This document shows, one piece after another, positions 25,234 through 33,177 of a DNA stretch of 64,000 nt. The stretch is from Corynebacterium camporealensis (lineage in GTDB: Bacteria > Actinomycetota > Actinomycetes > Mycobacteriales > Mycobacteriaceae). A program made the position numbers and the translations under genes. Position 1 is the first letter of the stretch; each line of letters starts with the position of its first letter. Under the pieces are notes generated by a model. That model worked only from the letters and a program-made list of their open reading frames with translations. It was not told the origin of the DNA and did not search any database. Location of the stretch: positions 1,503,815 through 1,567,814 of the forward strand of contig NZ_CP011311.1 in NCBI RefSeq assembly GCF_000980815.1, written 5' to 3'.

Positions 25234-26235
25234 ATGAATTCTGCTGAAGCAACGTGGACCCCCGATATATTAGGCCCCGATTTCCAAGCCCAATCCTTAA
25301 ATTTAGGCCCCGACCCTGACGGCGAAAGCGACGTATTGGCAACGCTGGTGCGCTACCAGCCTGACGATGCCGCCCCGGCCGATAACTCCCGCCCCGCCGT
25401 GCTGTGGGTGCATGGCATGACTGACTATTTCTTCCACCGCCATGTGGCTGAGCACTTCTACAACAACGGCTACGACTTCTATGCCATTGACTTGCGCAAG
25501 TGCGGCCGTTCCCGCCAAGGCGATCAGACCTGGCACTACGTCTCCGACGTCGAGTTCTACTTCGACGACCTCGATGCCGCCACCGCCGCTATCCCCAACG
25601 ATCAAATCGTCCCGATCGCACACTCCACCGGCGGCCTTATTGTCCCGCTGTGGCTGGACTACCTGCGCCGTACCAACGCCCCTGCCAACAAGCGCGTACC
25701 GACTGCCATCCTCAACAGCCCCTGGCTGGACATGATGTCGATTCCCGAACCAGTCATGAAGGCTGCCAACCCCATCCTAAAGTGGGCCGGCAAAATCCTG
25801 CCTGGCATCCGCTTCCCCGGCGGCAACCTCACCGCCTTTGGCGAGTCCATCCACTCCACTGAGCACGGCGAGTGGGACTACGACCTCAAGCTCAAGCCCA
25901 TGGGCGGCCACCCGAAGTACTTAGGCTGGCTGCGCGCTATCCTCATCGGCTTTGACACCGTCCACACTGGCAAAATCAACGTCGGCCGACCACTGCTCAC
26001 CCTCTGCTCAGCGCACTCCCACCTGGGCAAGCCCTACTCCCCGGAATCAGATACCGCCGATACCGTCATCGACGTACACCAAACCCAACGCCAAGCACCC
26101 AAGCTTGGCGACGACATCACCATCTGCCCCATCCTCGGCGGCCGCCACGACCTCTTCCTCTCCCTCAAACCCGCCCGCGACGAAGCCTTCCGCCTCGCTG
26201 ATCAATGGCTCGAAGACCACGCGCCAGCGCGCTAA
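25234..26235 (+). CDS. alpha/beta hydrolase (S33-like)
   Basis: This is a serine hydrolase of the alpha/beta-hydrolase fold, 333 residues from the chosen ATG. WVHGMTDYFFHR (about 61-72) forms the oxyanion region. IAHSTGGLIVPLW (about 128-140) contains the nucleophile Ser of the GHSxGG-type elbow, with Ala in place of the first Gly. GGRHDLFLS near residue 305 supplies the likely catalytic Asp or His region. The family includes monoacylglycerol lipases and serine aminopeptidases. Substrate is unknown. A longer in-frame start (25156) would add a 26-residue tail and destroy the leaderless promoter spacing. mtr follows 82 bp downstream. Confidence 0.82.
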   Translation: MNSAEATWTPDILGPDFQAQSLNLGPDPDGESDVLATLVRYQPDDAAPADNSRPAVLWVHGMTDYFFHRHVAEHFYNNGYDFYAIDLRKCGRSRQGDQTWHYVSDVEFYFDDLDAATAAIPNDQIVPIAHSTGGLIVPLWLDYLRRTNAPANKRVPTAILNSPWLDMMSIPEPVMKAANPILKWAGKILPGIRFPGGNLTAFGESIHSTEHGEWDYDLKLKPMGGHPKYLGWLRAILIGFDTVHTGKINVGRPLLTLCSAHSHLGKPYSPESDTADTVIDVHQTQRQAPKLGDDITICPILGGRHDLFLSLKPARDEAFRLADQWLEDHAPAR

Positions 26236-26247
26236 ACGCGCCGGCGC
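26221..26247 (+). other. hairpin with the hydrolase stop codon in its loop
   Basis: GCGCCAGCGCG (26221-26231) pairs with CGCGCCGGCGC (26237-26247) with one mismatch. The 5-nt loop CTAAA contains the TAA stop. No T-run follows, and mtr lies downstream on the same strand. Confidence 0.5.
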
Positions 26248-26317
26248 ATAAACGCACCGAGACACCACTAAAACGGCACAAAGCCGCAGCGCACAAAACC
26301 TAGAAAGGCATATATCT

Positions 26318-27709
26318 ATGTCAGATAACACCCCTCAGGTCGACGAGCACTACGACCTCATCATCATTGGCACCGGTTCCGGCAACTCCATTCCCTCCCC
26401 GGACTTTGACGACAAAAAGATCGCCATCGTGGAAAAGGGCCGCTTCGGTGGCACCTGCCTGAATGTCGGCTGCATTCCGACCAAGATGTACGTCTACGCC
26501 GCCGACGTTGCCCTGGCTGCTCGCGAGGCCGGTCGCCTAGGGCTGGACGCACAAGTCAACAGCGTCGACTGGGACTCGATTGTCGAGCGCGTCTTCCACA
26601 ACCGCATCGACCAGATCGCCGACGGTGGCGAGGCCTACCGCCGCGGCGACGAAACCCCAAACATTACTGTCTACGACCAGCACGCCCGCTTTATCGCACC
26701 GAAGACGCTGCAGATCGGCGACAGTGTTATCTCCGGCGAAGAAATCGTCATTGCCACCGGCTCCCGCCCACAGGTCCCGGAAGTCTTCAGCAACTCCGGC
26801 GTGCGCTTCTACACCAACGAAGACGTCATGCGCATGGATACCCAGCCGAAGAAGCTCATCGTCGTCGGCGGTGGCTTTATCGCCATGGAGTTCGCCCACG
26901 TCTTTGATGGCTTGGGAACTGAGGTCACCATCGTTCACCGCCGCGAGCAGCTCCTGCGCTTCCTTGACAAGGACGTTTCCGACCGCTTTACCGAACTAGC
27001 CAAAAAGCGCTTCCCCTTCGTCCAAGGTTCCACCGAGTCGGTGGAACAGACTGAAAGCGGAGGCGTCCGCCTCCACCTCGATAGCGGCGAAACCGTCGAA
27101 GCCGACGCCGTCCTCGTTGCCACCGGCCGCATCCCCAACGGCGACCAGATGGACCTCGACAAAGCTGGCGTGGAGATGCGCGAGGACGGCCGCGTGAAAG
27201 TCGACGAGTACGGCCACACCACCGCGGAAGGCGTCTGGGCACTCGGCGATGTCAGCTCGCCTTACATGCTCAAGCACGTTGCCAACGCCGAAACCCGTGC
27301 CGTACAGCACAACCTGCTGCACCCAGAGGACCTGCGCAGCATGCCGCTTGACAATGTCCCTTCGGCGATCTTTACCCACCCACAAATCGCCACTATTGGA
27401 TTGTCTGAACAACAAGCCCTCGACGCCGGTTTTGACATCACAGTAAAAATTCAGAATTACGGCGATGTCGCCTACGGCTGGGCGATGGAAGACACCACTG
27501 GCTTCGCCAAACTCGTCGCCGATAAGAAAACCGGCAAGCTTCTAGGTGCCCACATCATCGGCCCCGACGCCGCCACGGTCATCCATCCGCTGATTACAGC
27601 GATGTCTTATTCCCTGGACATGAGGGATTTTGCTCAACAACAATATTGGATCCATCCGGCGCTGCCAGAGTTGATCGAAAACGCCGTTTTGGGCCTGGAA
27701 TGGGATTAA
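26318..27709 (+). CDS. mtr: mycothione reductase
   Basis: Mtr is a flavoprotein disulfide reductase that uses NADPH to reduce mycothiol disulfide, the actinobacterial counterpart of glutathione reductase. The 463-residue product shows the FAD-binding DLIIIGTGSGNS (about 13-24) and the redox-active pair in GGTCLNVGCIPTKMY (about 46-60). It also shows an NADPH-binding motif IVVGGGFIAMEFAHV (about 187-201), a second FAD contact GVWALGDVSSPYMLKHVA (about 307-324), and the C-terminal interface YWIHPALPELIENAV carrying the catalytic His. AGAAAGG precedes the ATG. It is probably expressed alone or with the preceding hydrolase. The mycothiol context fits Corynebacteriales. Confidence 0.96.
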   Translation: MSDNTPQVDEHYDLIIIGTGSGNSIPSPDFDDKKIAIVEKGRFGGTCLNVGCIPTKMYVYAADVALAAREAGRLGLDAQVNSVDWDSIVERVFHNRIDQIADGGEAYRRGDETPNITVYDQHARFIAPKTLQIGDSVISGEEIVIATGSRPQVPEVFSNSGVRFYTNEDVMRMDTQPKKLIVVGGGFIAMEFAHVFDGLGTEVTIVHRREQLLRFLDKDVSDRFTELAKKRFPFVQGSTESVEQTESGGVRLHLDSGETVEADAVLVATGRIPNGDQMDLDKAGVEMREDGRVKVDEYGHTTAEGVWALGDVSSPYMLKHVANAETRAVQHNLLHPEDLRSMPLDNVPSAIFTHPQIATIGLSEQQALDAGFDITVKIQNYGDVAYGWAMEDTTGFAKLVADKKTGKLLGAHIIGPDAATVIHPLITAMSYSLDMRDFAQQQYWIHPALPELIENAVLGLEWD

Positions 27710-28049
27710 ATTCGACCGTTACGTGACAAACATCACAGGTTAGTCACACCAGTCACACGACAGTGTGTTGTGCCTAATAAACAGGTCGTTTTGCCTTTTA
27801 AGAAAATCTGACAAACACCTCGATCCAGGGGTATGTGCAGGCCATATTGCGCAAATCCCAAGATATCGGGGTGCATTGTCAGGATATCTTTACGAACTTG
27901 AGTACACACACCGGTACAAGCCAACTCCCGGCGGCCGTGTGCTGCGGAAGTTCCTAAGACTCACAGGCTTTCTGAGGGCCTTAAGGAAGTTCCCTTTGCC
28001 AGGTATCTCTCTCGAGACACTCACATACGATTACCAAAGGACTTTTGAC
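27710..28049 (+). other. 340-bp upstream region of the small exported-protein pair
   Basis: No gene is supported here, although the frame of the downstream gene stays open. It holds a GlxR-like site (27722-27737), CACAC-gaca-GTGTG (27754-27767), and two copies of GGAAGTTCC (27946-27954 and 27985-27993) whose flanks (CTAAG and CTTAAG) make a larger inverted repeat. Such a long regulated leader suggests tight or strong control of the exported proteins. Confidence 0.6.
27722..27737. promoter_or_regulatory. candidate GlxR (CRP-type) binding site
   Basis: Read on the minus strand, TGTGATGTTTGTCACG resembles the corynebacterial GlxR consensus TGTGANNTANNTCACA. The half-sites TGTGA and TCAC are spaced correctly, with one end base differing and T-T in place of the central TA. 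Confidence 0.4.
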
Positions 28050-28427
28050 ATGCGTATTCGCAATGCAGCCATCGTCGGCGCAACCGCTCTTGCAGTTGCT
28101 TTCGGCGGCACCACCGTTGCTACCGCTCAGGCCGAGCAGCCGGACTTCTCAGCTCCGAACCAGCCAACTGATGATCCAGCCAAGAAGGACGGCGGCACCC
28201 TGTCTTCCAAGATTGGTGCTCAGCTCGGCGCTGGCGAGGCTGCTAACGGCCAGGCCATCTTCGGCTCCTCCAAGACTGAGAAGGACGGCCAGGACACCTT
28301 CGCTGGCCAGCCGGCTTGGGCTAAGGTTCTCTACGCTCTGACCATCGGTGGCGGCCTGGGCGCTGTTGTCGGCGGCGTTATCGGCCCGGTCTACAACTTC
28401 ATCGTTCACGGCCCGCTGTCCAACTAA
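28050..28427 (+). CDS. small exported protein, unknown family
   Basis: The 125-residue product has a clear signal peptide (residues 1 to about 29, with AVAFGGTTVATAQA before the mature start). A hydrophilic middle (about 30-80, with GGTLSSKIGAQ) follows, and then a C-terminal hydrophobic segment YALTIGGGLGAVVGGVIGPV (about 95-114) before the end. Codon use is strongly biased (GCT, GGC, CTG, TCC, AAC), as in very abundant proteins. AAAGGA lies 8 nt before the ATG. A second, related gene follows 39 bp downstream. I do not recognise the family. A cell-envelope protein is likely from the signal peptide, and an outer-membrane (mycomembrane) protein is speculation. Confidence 0.75.
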   Translation: MRIRNAAIVGATALAVAFGGTTVATAQAEQPDFSAPNQPTDDPAKKDGGTLSSKIGAQLGAGEAANGQAIFGSSKTEKDGQDTFAGQPAWAKVLYALTIGGGLGAVVGGVIGPVYNFIVHGPLSN

Positions 28428-28442
28428 TCACCAGCTACTGGC

Positions 28443-28459
28443 TACTTTTCAGAAAAGTA
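28443..28459 (+). other. short inverted repeat between the two exported-protein genes
   Basis: TACTTTTC-a-GAAAAGTA occupies the place where a ribosome-binding site for the second gene would be expected, 8 nt before its ATG. No AGGAGG-like sequence is present, so folding could limit translation of the second gene. Confidence 0.45.
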
Positions 28460-28466
28460 AAACATC

Positions 28467-28868
28467 ATGCGTAACTTCCGCACTGCAGCAGTAGCTGCTT
28501 CCACCGCTGTCGCCGTTGCTTTCGGTGGCGCTGCCGCCGCTTCCGCTGAGGATGCTCCGGTCAAGGAGGAGAACCTGTCCTCCAACCTGTCCTCCGCTTT
28601 CGATAACTACAAGTAGCTGGACGGCGAATTCGAAACCCTGTCCTCCAAGTGGGGCGCAGCTACCGAGGCTGACCGCTAGGTCATCGGCGGCAACCTGCTC
28701 GGTGAGCGCACCCATGACGAGAGCAACCCGCTGTGGTCCAAGATCTGGCGCGATGGCACCTACGCTCTGCTGGGCACCGCTGCAGCTGGCGCTGTGATCG
28801 CTGCTTACAACTACGCTGTCTACACCGGCATCGTTCCGCAGCACATCCTGGACCCGATTTTCCGCTAA
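28467..28868 (+). pseudogene. second small exported protein, interrupted by two TAG codons
   Basis: Read straight through, this frame encodes 133 residues paralogous to the preceding gene: signal peptide with AVAFGGAAAASA, then ETLSSKWGA, then LWSKIW and a hydrophobic YALLGTAAAGAVIAAYNYAV segment near the C-terminus. Codons 50 (28614-28616) and 71 (28677-28679) are TAG. The second aligns with a CAG-encoded Gln in the neighbour (ANGQAIFG against ADR*VIGG), so a single C-to-T change explains it. Apart from these, frame, codon bias and terminal TAA are preserved. Either it is a very recent pseudogene, or the ambers are read through. TAG is used as a normal stop elsewhere in the window. Confidence 0.75.
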
Positions 28869-28905
28869 GGAAAACTAGGCTCTAAGTCTTTTTGCGAAGA
28901 CGCTC

Positions 28906-28943
28906 AAGCCGGTTGCTTCCCACTGGGAGGCAACCGGCTTTTT
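28906..28943 (+). terminator. rho-independent terminator after the exported-protein pair
   Basis: AAGCCGGTTGC pairs with GCAACCGGCTT (11 bp, with extra pairing in the loop) followed by TTT. Retention of this strong terminator fits an expressed two-gene unit. Confidence 0.9.
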
Positions 28944-28951
28944 GGTGCGTT

Positions 28952-28982
28952 AAAAGGGAGGGCACCAGTGCGGTGCCCTCCC
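28952..28982 (-). terminator. rho-independent terminator after map
   Basis: GGGAGGGCACC pairs perfectly with GGTGCCCTCCC (11 bp, 5-nt loop). On the minus strand TTTTAACG follows. Confidence 0.85.
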
Positions 28983-29020
28983 TTCATCTATCTGGTGCGC
29001 GTGTAATTGCGCGCTCCGCT

Positions 29021-29896
29021 TTACTGCTCGTCTGGCAGGGTGAGGATCTCGTTGCCGTCGTTGGTGATGACGATGGTGTGCTCGAACTGGGCGGTGAACT
29101 TGCCGTCGGTGTTTTGGACGGTCCAGTCGTCGTCCCAGATTTCGTAATCGAGGGAGCCGAGGTTGATCATCGGCTCGATGGTGAGAGTCATGCCAGGTTC
29201 CAGAACGTTGCGGTAGGTCGTGGAATCGTAGTGCAGGACGACCAAGCCGTTGTGGAAGGTGGGACCAACACCATGGCCGGTGAAGTCGCGGACGACGTTG
29301 TAGCCAAAGCGGTTGGCATAAGACTCAATCACGCGGCCGATGACGTTGATTTCGCGGCCGGGCTTGGCGGCCTTGATGCCGCGCATAGTTGCTTCCTTGG
29401 TGCGCTCCACCAGCAGGCGGTGTTCTTCGGAGACGTTGCCGGCTAAGAAGGTGGCATTCGTATCACCGTGGACGCCGTTTTTGTAGGCGGTAACGTCAAT
29501 GTTGACGATGTCTCCGTCCTCAATGACGGTGGTATCCGGGATGCCGTGGCAGATAATCTCGTTCAGCGAGATACAGCAGGACTTTGGATACCCCATGTAG
29601 CCCAGGGTGGATGGGTAAGCGCCGTGGTCGAGCATGTACTCGTGTGCAATGGCGTCGATCTCATCGGTGGTCTTGCCGGGCTCCACAGCGGCACCGGCGG
29701 CCTGCAGGGCGTTGGCTGCGATGCGGGAGGACTCACGCATGGCCTCAATAACTTCAGGGGTCTGCACGAAGGGCTCGCCTTGAGCTTCCTTCACGCTGTC
29801 CTTCCACGCGTATTCCGGGCGCGGGATGGAGTTAGGAACCTTGCGGATCGGAGTTGGCTTACCTGGTTGAAGTTTTCCTCGATTGCTCATGTTCAA
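29021..29896 (-). CDS. map: methionine aminopeptidase, type I
   Basis: MetAP removes the initiator Met from nascent proteins with small second residues. The 291-residue product has an N-terminal extension (residues 1-50, [16 protein letters not shown]) as in actinobacterial type Ic enzymes. The di-metal ligands are in [16 protein letters not shown] (two Asp, about 155-170), [10 protein letters not shown] (His, about 218-227), TIEPMI (Glu) and [10 protein letters not shown] (Glu, about 268-277). The TTG at 29896 is preferred because GGGAGG lies about 9 nt before it. An ATG two codons downstream has unsuitable spacing. The penicillin-binding protein gene lies 21 bp upstream. A strong terminator follows. 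Confidence 0.96.
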   Translation of the reverse strand: MNMSNRGKLQPGKPTPIRKVPNSIPRPEYAWKDSVKEAQGEPFVQTPEVIEAMRESSRIAANALQAAGAAVEPGKTTDEIDAIAHEYMLDHGAYPSTLGYMGYPKSCCISLNEIICHGIPDTTVIEDGDIVNIDVTAYKNGVHGDTNATFLAGNVSEEHRLLVERTKEATMRGIKAAKPGREINVIGRVIESYANRFGYNVVRDFTGHGVGPTFHNGLVVLHYDSTTYRNVLEPGMTLTIEPMINLGSLDYEIWDDDWTVQNTDGKFTAQFEHTIVITNDGNEILTLPDEQ

Positions 29897-29917
29897 CCAT
29901 GGTAGTCCTCCCCTAAT

Positions 29918-31777
29918 TTATTCCTCTGCTAGGGGCGCAGCACCGTCTTCCGGTGATGGTTCAGCGCGGTGTTCATCGAGCTTTTGGAAGAAGCTATCGG
30001 TAATGGCGACCGAAACTTCCGAGCCACCACCCAGGACCACCAGGGTGGCAAAGGCAATGTCATCGTCGCGGAAGCCAGTAAACCAGGCGTGCGAGCCTTC
30101 GTTAATTTCGGCCTCACCGGTCTTGCCGTAGATTTCACCACCGGCCTGCATGCCCGCAGCGGTACCGGAGGTGACCACCTGGCGCATCATGCCGCGGAGG
30201 TTGTCGAGTACGTGTGGTGGCAGTGGTTCGACGTCTTCTGAGACTTCGGTTTCTTCCGTCGAGACCAGCTGCGGCACTGGAGTCTTGCCGTTGGCCACGG
30301 TGGCAGACACCAGCGCCATGCCAAACGGGCTCGCCAGGTCCAGGCCCTGACCGTAGCCGGCTTCGGTCTTTTCCAGTGGGGTTTCGCCTTCTGGAATCTG
30401 GCCAGTAATCGTGGATAAGCCCGGGATTTCGTAGTCGAGTCCTAAGCCAAAATGCTTTCCGATGTCCTTGAGCTCACCCTGGTCCAAATTCACCGACATG
30501 TCCGCAAAGGTGGTGTTACAGGATTGAGCAAAAGCCTGATTCAACGGCACTGAGCCCAGTGAAAAACCGTTGTAGTTAGTCACGGTGCGGCCATAGATAT
30601 CCATGGTGCCCGGGCATGGCACGATGGAATCACCATTGAGCCCTTGCCTATCCACACCAGCAGCAGCAGTAATGATCTTAAATACCGAGCCCGGCGGATA
30701 CTGGCCTTGTAGGGCCACATCGCCGTTCTTGTCGGCTTCCTCGGTTTGTGCAACGGCGAGGATTTCCCCGGTCGACGGGCGAATCGCCACCAGCATGGCT
30801 TCGGAGTCAGCGCGCTGGTTGACTGCCTCTTGTGCGGCGCGCTGCACGTCGTAGTCCAGGCCGACGCGGATGGCTGGTGCGGCGGATGGCTCGCTGCGCT
30901 CTACGTCAGACAGTGCCGCGCCATTTTGGTTGACCACGGAGACCGACCAGCCAGAGGCGCCATCGATGTCATCGAAGACCAGGGAGCGCACGCGCGACAA
31001 GATATCCGGTGCCAGGCCCTTGTCGCGGGTGATCAACGCTGGTTCTTCATTCAGGCGAACGTTCTGCAGACCGTTGAGGGTGTTCTTTAATGGCTTGGCT
31101 TGCTGCTCATTCAGCATGGTGACCGAGTAGCTGCCCTCGGCCTTCTCGAGGGAATCGGCAAGCTCGCCGCGGTCGATATCCGGCAAGGAGTCGTCCTGGC
31201 TGCGTGCGGAGTTCAGCGCAGCGGTAATCTCCCCTGCCGTAGCACGCGGGTCGCCCATGTTGTCGGTATCGACCACCAAGCGGTACTGCAGCCCTGGCGA
31301 CATCAGCTCCACACCATCGGAGGAAACCACGCTAGCCTTCTTAGCCTCAATAGCGCGCAGCTCCAGGTGCTGGTGTGCGCCAAGGTCTGGGTGCAGCAAG
31401 CTTGGCTGCCAGCGCACGGTCCACTCTTCCCCGCCGAGCTGACTGAGCGTCATGGATGCGTCATAGGTCAGCTCACGCTCGCGTGGTAAGTCCCAGGAGA
31501 CGGTGTAGTGTGCCGTGGCCAGTGAATCATCCTGTTGGACGTCCTGGAGTTCGAAGTCGACGCCTTCGGCCTGCAGGCCCGCATAGGTTGCGTCATAGAT
31601 GCGCGTGGCATCGGCAGCGTCATCGACAAGCTCGCCAAACGCATCGGTGTCTTGGGTCTCCATTGCTTCGATGAAGTCCTCGACGACCGGCTCGGCGGAA
31701 ACTGGTTTGGGCGTGCAGGCAACTGCTGTAGACAGCGTTAAAGGAAGAGTGCACAGCACAGCAACCAGTTTCTTCAT
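29918..31777 (-). CDS. lipoprotein penicillin-binding protein (transpeptidase with MecA_N domain)
   Basis: This is a class B-like peptidoglycan transpeptidase anchored as a lipoprotein. The 619-residue precursor starts at the ATG giving MKKLVAVLC and has the lipobox TAVAC (Cys about residue 21). An NTF2-like MecA_N domain (about 28-140), a dimerisation region (about 145-300) and the transpeptidase domain follow. The last has SVFK (SxxK), SCN (SxN) and KTG motifs in order. M. tuberculosis Rv2864c is a similar protein in the same neighbourhood. TAATAT lies 8 nt before the ATG, suggesting a leaderless mRNA. A longer frame upstream would destroy the lipobox layout. map follows 21 bp downstream. 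Confidence 0.9.
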   Translation of the reverse strand: MKKLVAVLCTLPLTLSTAVACTPKPVSAEPVVEDFIEAMETQDTDAFGELVDDAADATRIYDATYAGLQAEGVDFELQDVQQDDSLATAHYTVSWDLPRERELTYDASMTLSQLGGEEWTVRWQPSLLHPDLGAHQHLELRAIEAKKASVVSSDGVELMSPGLQYRLVVDTDNMGDPRATAGEITAALNSARSQDDSLPDIDRGELADSLEKAEGSYSVTMLNEQQAKPLKNTLNGLQNVRLNEEPALITRDKGLAPDILSRVRSLVFDDIDGASGWSVSVVNQNGAALSDVERSEPSAAPAIRVGLDYDVQRAAQEAVNQRADSEAMLVAIRPSTGEILAVAQTEEADKNGDVALQGQYPPGSVFKIITAAAGVDRQGLNGDSIVPCPGTMDIYGRTVTNYNGFSLGSVPLNQAFAQSCNTTFADMSVNLDQGELKDIGKHFGLGLDYEIPGLSTITGQIPEGETPLEKTEAGYGQGLDLASPFGMALVSATVANGKTPVPQLVSTEETEVSEDVEPLPPHVLDNLRGMMRQVVTSGTAAGMQAGGEIYGKTGEAEINEGSHAWFTGFRDDDIAFATLVVLGGGSEVSVAITDSFFQKLDEHRAEPSPEDGAAPLAEE

Positions 31778-31791
31778 GACCAAAAATATTA
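31778..31791 (-). promoter_or_regulatory. leaderless promoter of the penicillin-binding protein gene
   Basis: A near-perfect minus-strand -10 TAATAT (31786-31791) lies 8 nt before the ATG. Confidence 0.5.
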
Positions 31792-31807
31792 GCAGGCCAG
31801 CAGGCAT

Positions 31808-31851
31808 AATTAAGCGCCCCACACGGAGTGTCATACCTCCATGCAGGGCGC
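31808..31851 (-). terminator. terminator-like hairpin after ispG
   Basis: GCGCCC and CATGGAG pair with CTCCGTG and GGGCGC in a long stem with one small internal loop, followed on the minus strand by TTAATT. It separates ispG from the penicillin-binding protein gene. Confidence 0.6.
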
Positions 31852-31913
31852 TCAAGTGCAGTGACTAGACCGTCGTCCTCACCGCTGTGTTAGTGCTAGC
31901 CGCTGTGTTTGGG

Positions 31914-33074
31914 CTACTGAGTCACGCGAACTTCCGCCTTAGCACCTTCGACGGCCTCGAGGCCTTGTTCGTCGGCGATGCGGGTTGCTTCCTCAATCAG
32001 CGTTTCCACAATCTTGGACTCAGGCACGGTCTTGATGACCTCACCCTTGACGAAGATCTGGCCCTTACCGTTACCGGATGCCACACCGAGGTCGGCATCG
32101 CGAGCCTCGCCCGGGCCGTTGACAACGCAGCCCATGACGGCCACACGCAGTGGGAACTCCATGCCCTCCAGGCCAGCGGTGACCTCTTCGGCCAGCTTGT
32201 AGACGTCCACCTGTGCACGGCCACAGGACGGGCAGGAGACGATCTCCAGCTTGCGTGGGCGCAGGTTCATCGCCTGCAGAATCTGGTCGCCGACCTTGAC
32301 CTCTTCGACCGGGTCAGCAGACAGGGACACGCGAATGGTATCGCCAATGCCCTCTGCCAGCAGTGCGCCGAAAGCAACGGAAGACTTGATGGTGCCCATG
32401 AACTTCGGGCCCGCCTCAGTCACACCGAGGTGCAACGGGTAGTCAGTCTTTTCAGCCAGCTGGCGGTAAGCCTCGACCATGAGGACCGGGTCAGAGTGCT
32501 TCACGGAGATAGCAATGTCGCCATAGCCATGCTCCTCGAACAGACCTGCTTCCCAGATAGCGGACTCCACCAGTGCTTCCGGGGTAGCCTTGCCGTACTT
32601 TTCCAGCAGGCGCTTATCCAGCGAACCGCCGTTGACACCAATACGGATCGGGATGCCCGCATCGCCGGCAGCCTTCGCCACTTCCTTGACGCGGCCGTCG
32701 AACTCCTTGATGTTGCCCGGATTCACACGAACCGCAGCGCAACCAGCATCAATCGCCTGGAAGATGTACTTCGGCTGGAAGTGAATATCCGCAATAACCG
32801 GAATCGGCGACTTCTTCGCAATCGCCGGGAGTGCCTCAGCATCGATAGGCTTCGGGCAGGCCACGCGCACGATGTCGCAGCCACTAGCGGTCAGCTGGGC
32901 AATCTGCTGCAGCGTGGCATTCACATCGTGGGTTTTGGTCGTGGTCATCGACTGCACAGAGATCGGATGATCCGAGCCCACACCTACTGGTCCGACGAAG
33001 AGCTGTCGCGTCTTCCGGCGCGGCGCCAACGTGGGTGGTGGGCCATCTGGAATTCCAAGACCAATAGTCGACAT
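31914..33074 (-). CDS. ispG: (E)-4-hydroxy-3-methylbut-2-enyl diphosphate synthase
   Basis: IspG (GcpE) is the [4Fe-4S] enzyme of the methylerythritol phosphate pathway that converts MEcPP to HMBPP. The 386-residue product has the TIM-barrel start [18 protein letters not shown] (about 34-51) and ADIHFQPKY. The cluster ligands are in [11 protein letters not shown] (about 278-288) and [10 protein letters not shown] (about 320-329). GCAAGGAG precedes the ATG. It lies in the conserved actinobacterial run dxr-rip1-ispG, so two steps of isoprenoid synthesis flank a membrane protease. Confidence 0.98.
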   Translation of the reverse strand: MSTIGLGIPDGPPPTLAPRRKTRQLFVGPVGVGSDHPISVQSMTTTKTHDVNATLQQIAQLTASGCDIVRVACPKPIDAEALPAIAKKSPIPVIADIHFQPKYIFQAIDAGCAAVRVNPGNIKEFDGRVKEVAKAAGDAGIPIRIGVNGGSLDKRLLEKYGKATPEALVESAIWEAGLFEEHGYGDIAISVKHSDPVLMVEAYRQLAEKTDYPLHLGVTEAGPKFMGTIKSSVAFGALLAEGIGDTIRVSLSADPVEEVKVGDQILQAMNLRPRKLEIVSCPSCGRAQVDVYKLAEEVTAGLEGMEFPLRVAVMGCVVNGPGEARDADLGVASGNGKGQIFVKGEVIKTVPESKIVETLIEEATRIADEQGLEAVEGAKAEVRVTQ

Positions 33075-33177
33075 GAACGCTCCTTGCTTGCATCAAGACT
33101 GCATGGGGATGTACGGCACTACTTTAGCACTGCAGAAGTTCTACGCTTTGTCCCCGCCGCGTTCCGAGGTTGGCTGG

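Noticed and set aside
23429-25237. Antisense frame of 602 codons opposite mqo
   Set aside because: mqo is unmistakable on the other strand. The frame begins inside a hairpin region and has no homology signal.
27765-28049. N-terminal extension of the first exported protein
   Set aside because: The frame is open by chance. A ribosome-binding site and signal peptide begin at 28050, and the upstream sequence contains regulatory repeats.
28614-28679. TAG as a reassigned sense codon in this organism
   Set aside because: TAG ends the nucleoside hydrolase, MATE, xerC and LapA genes here with sensible C-termini, so it is a normal stop. Any read-through would be local or strain-specific.
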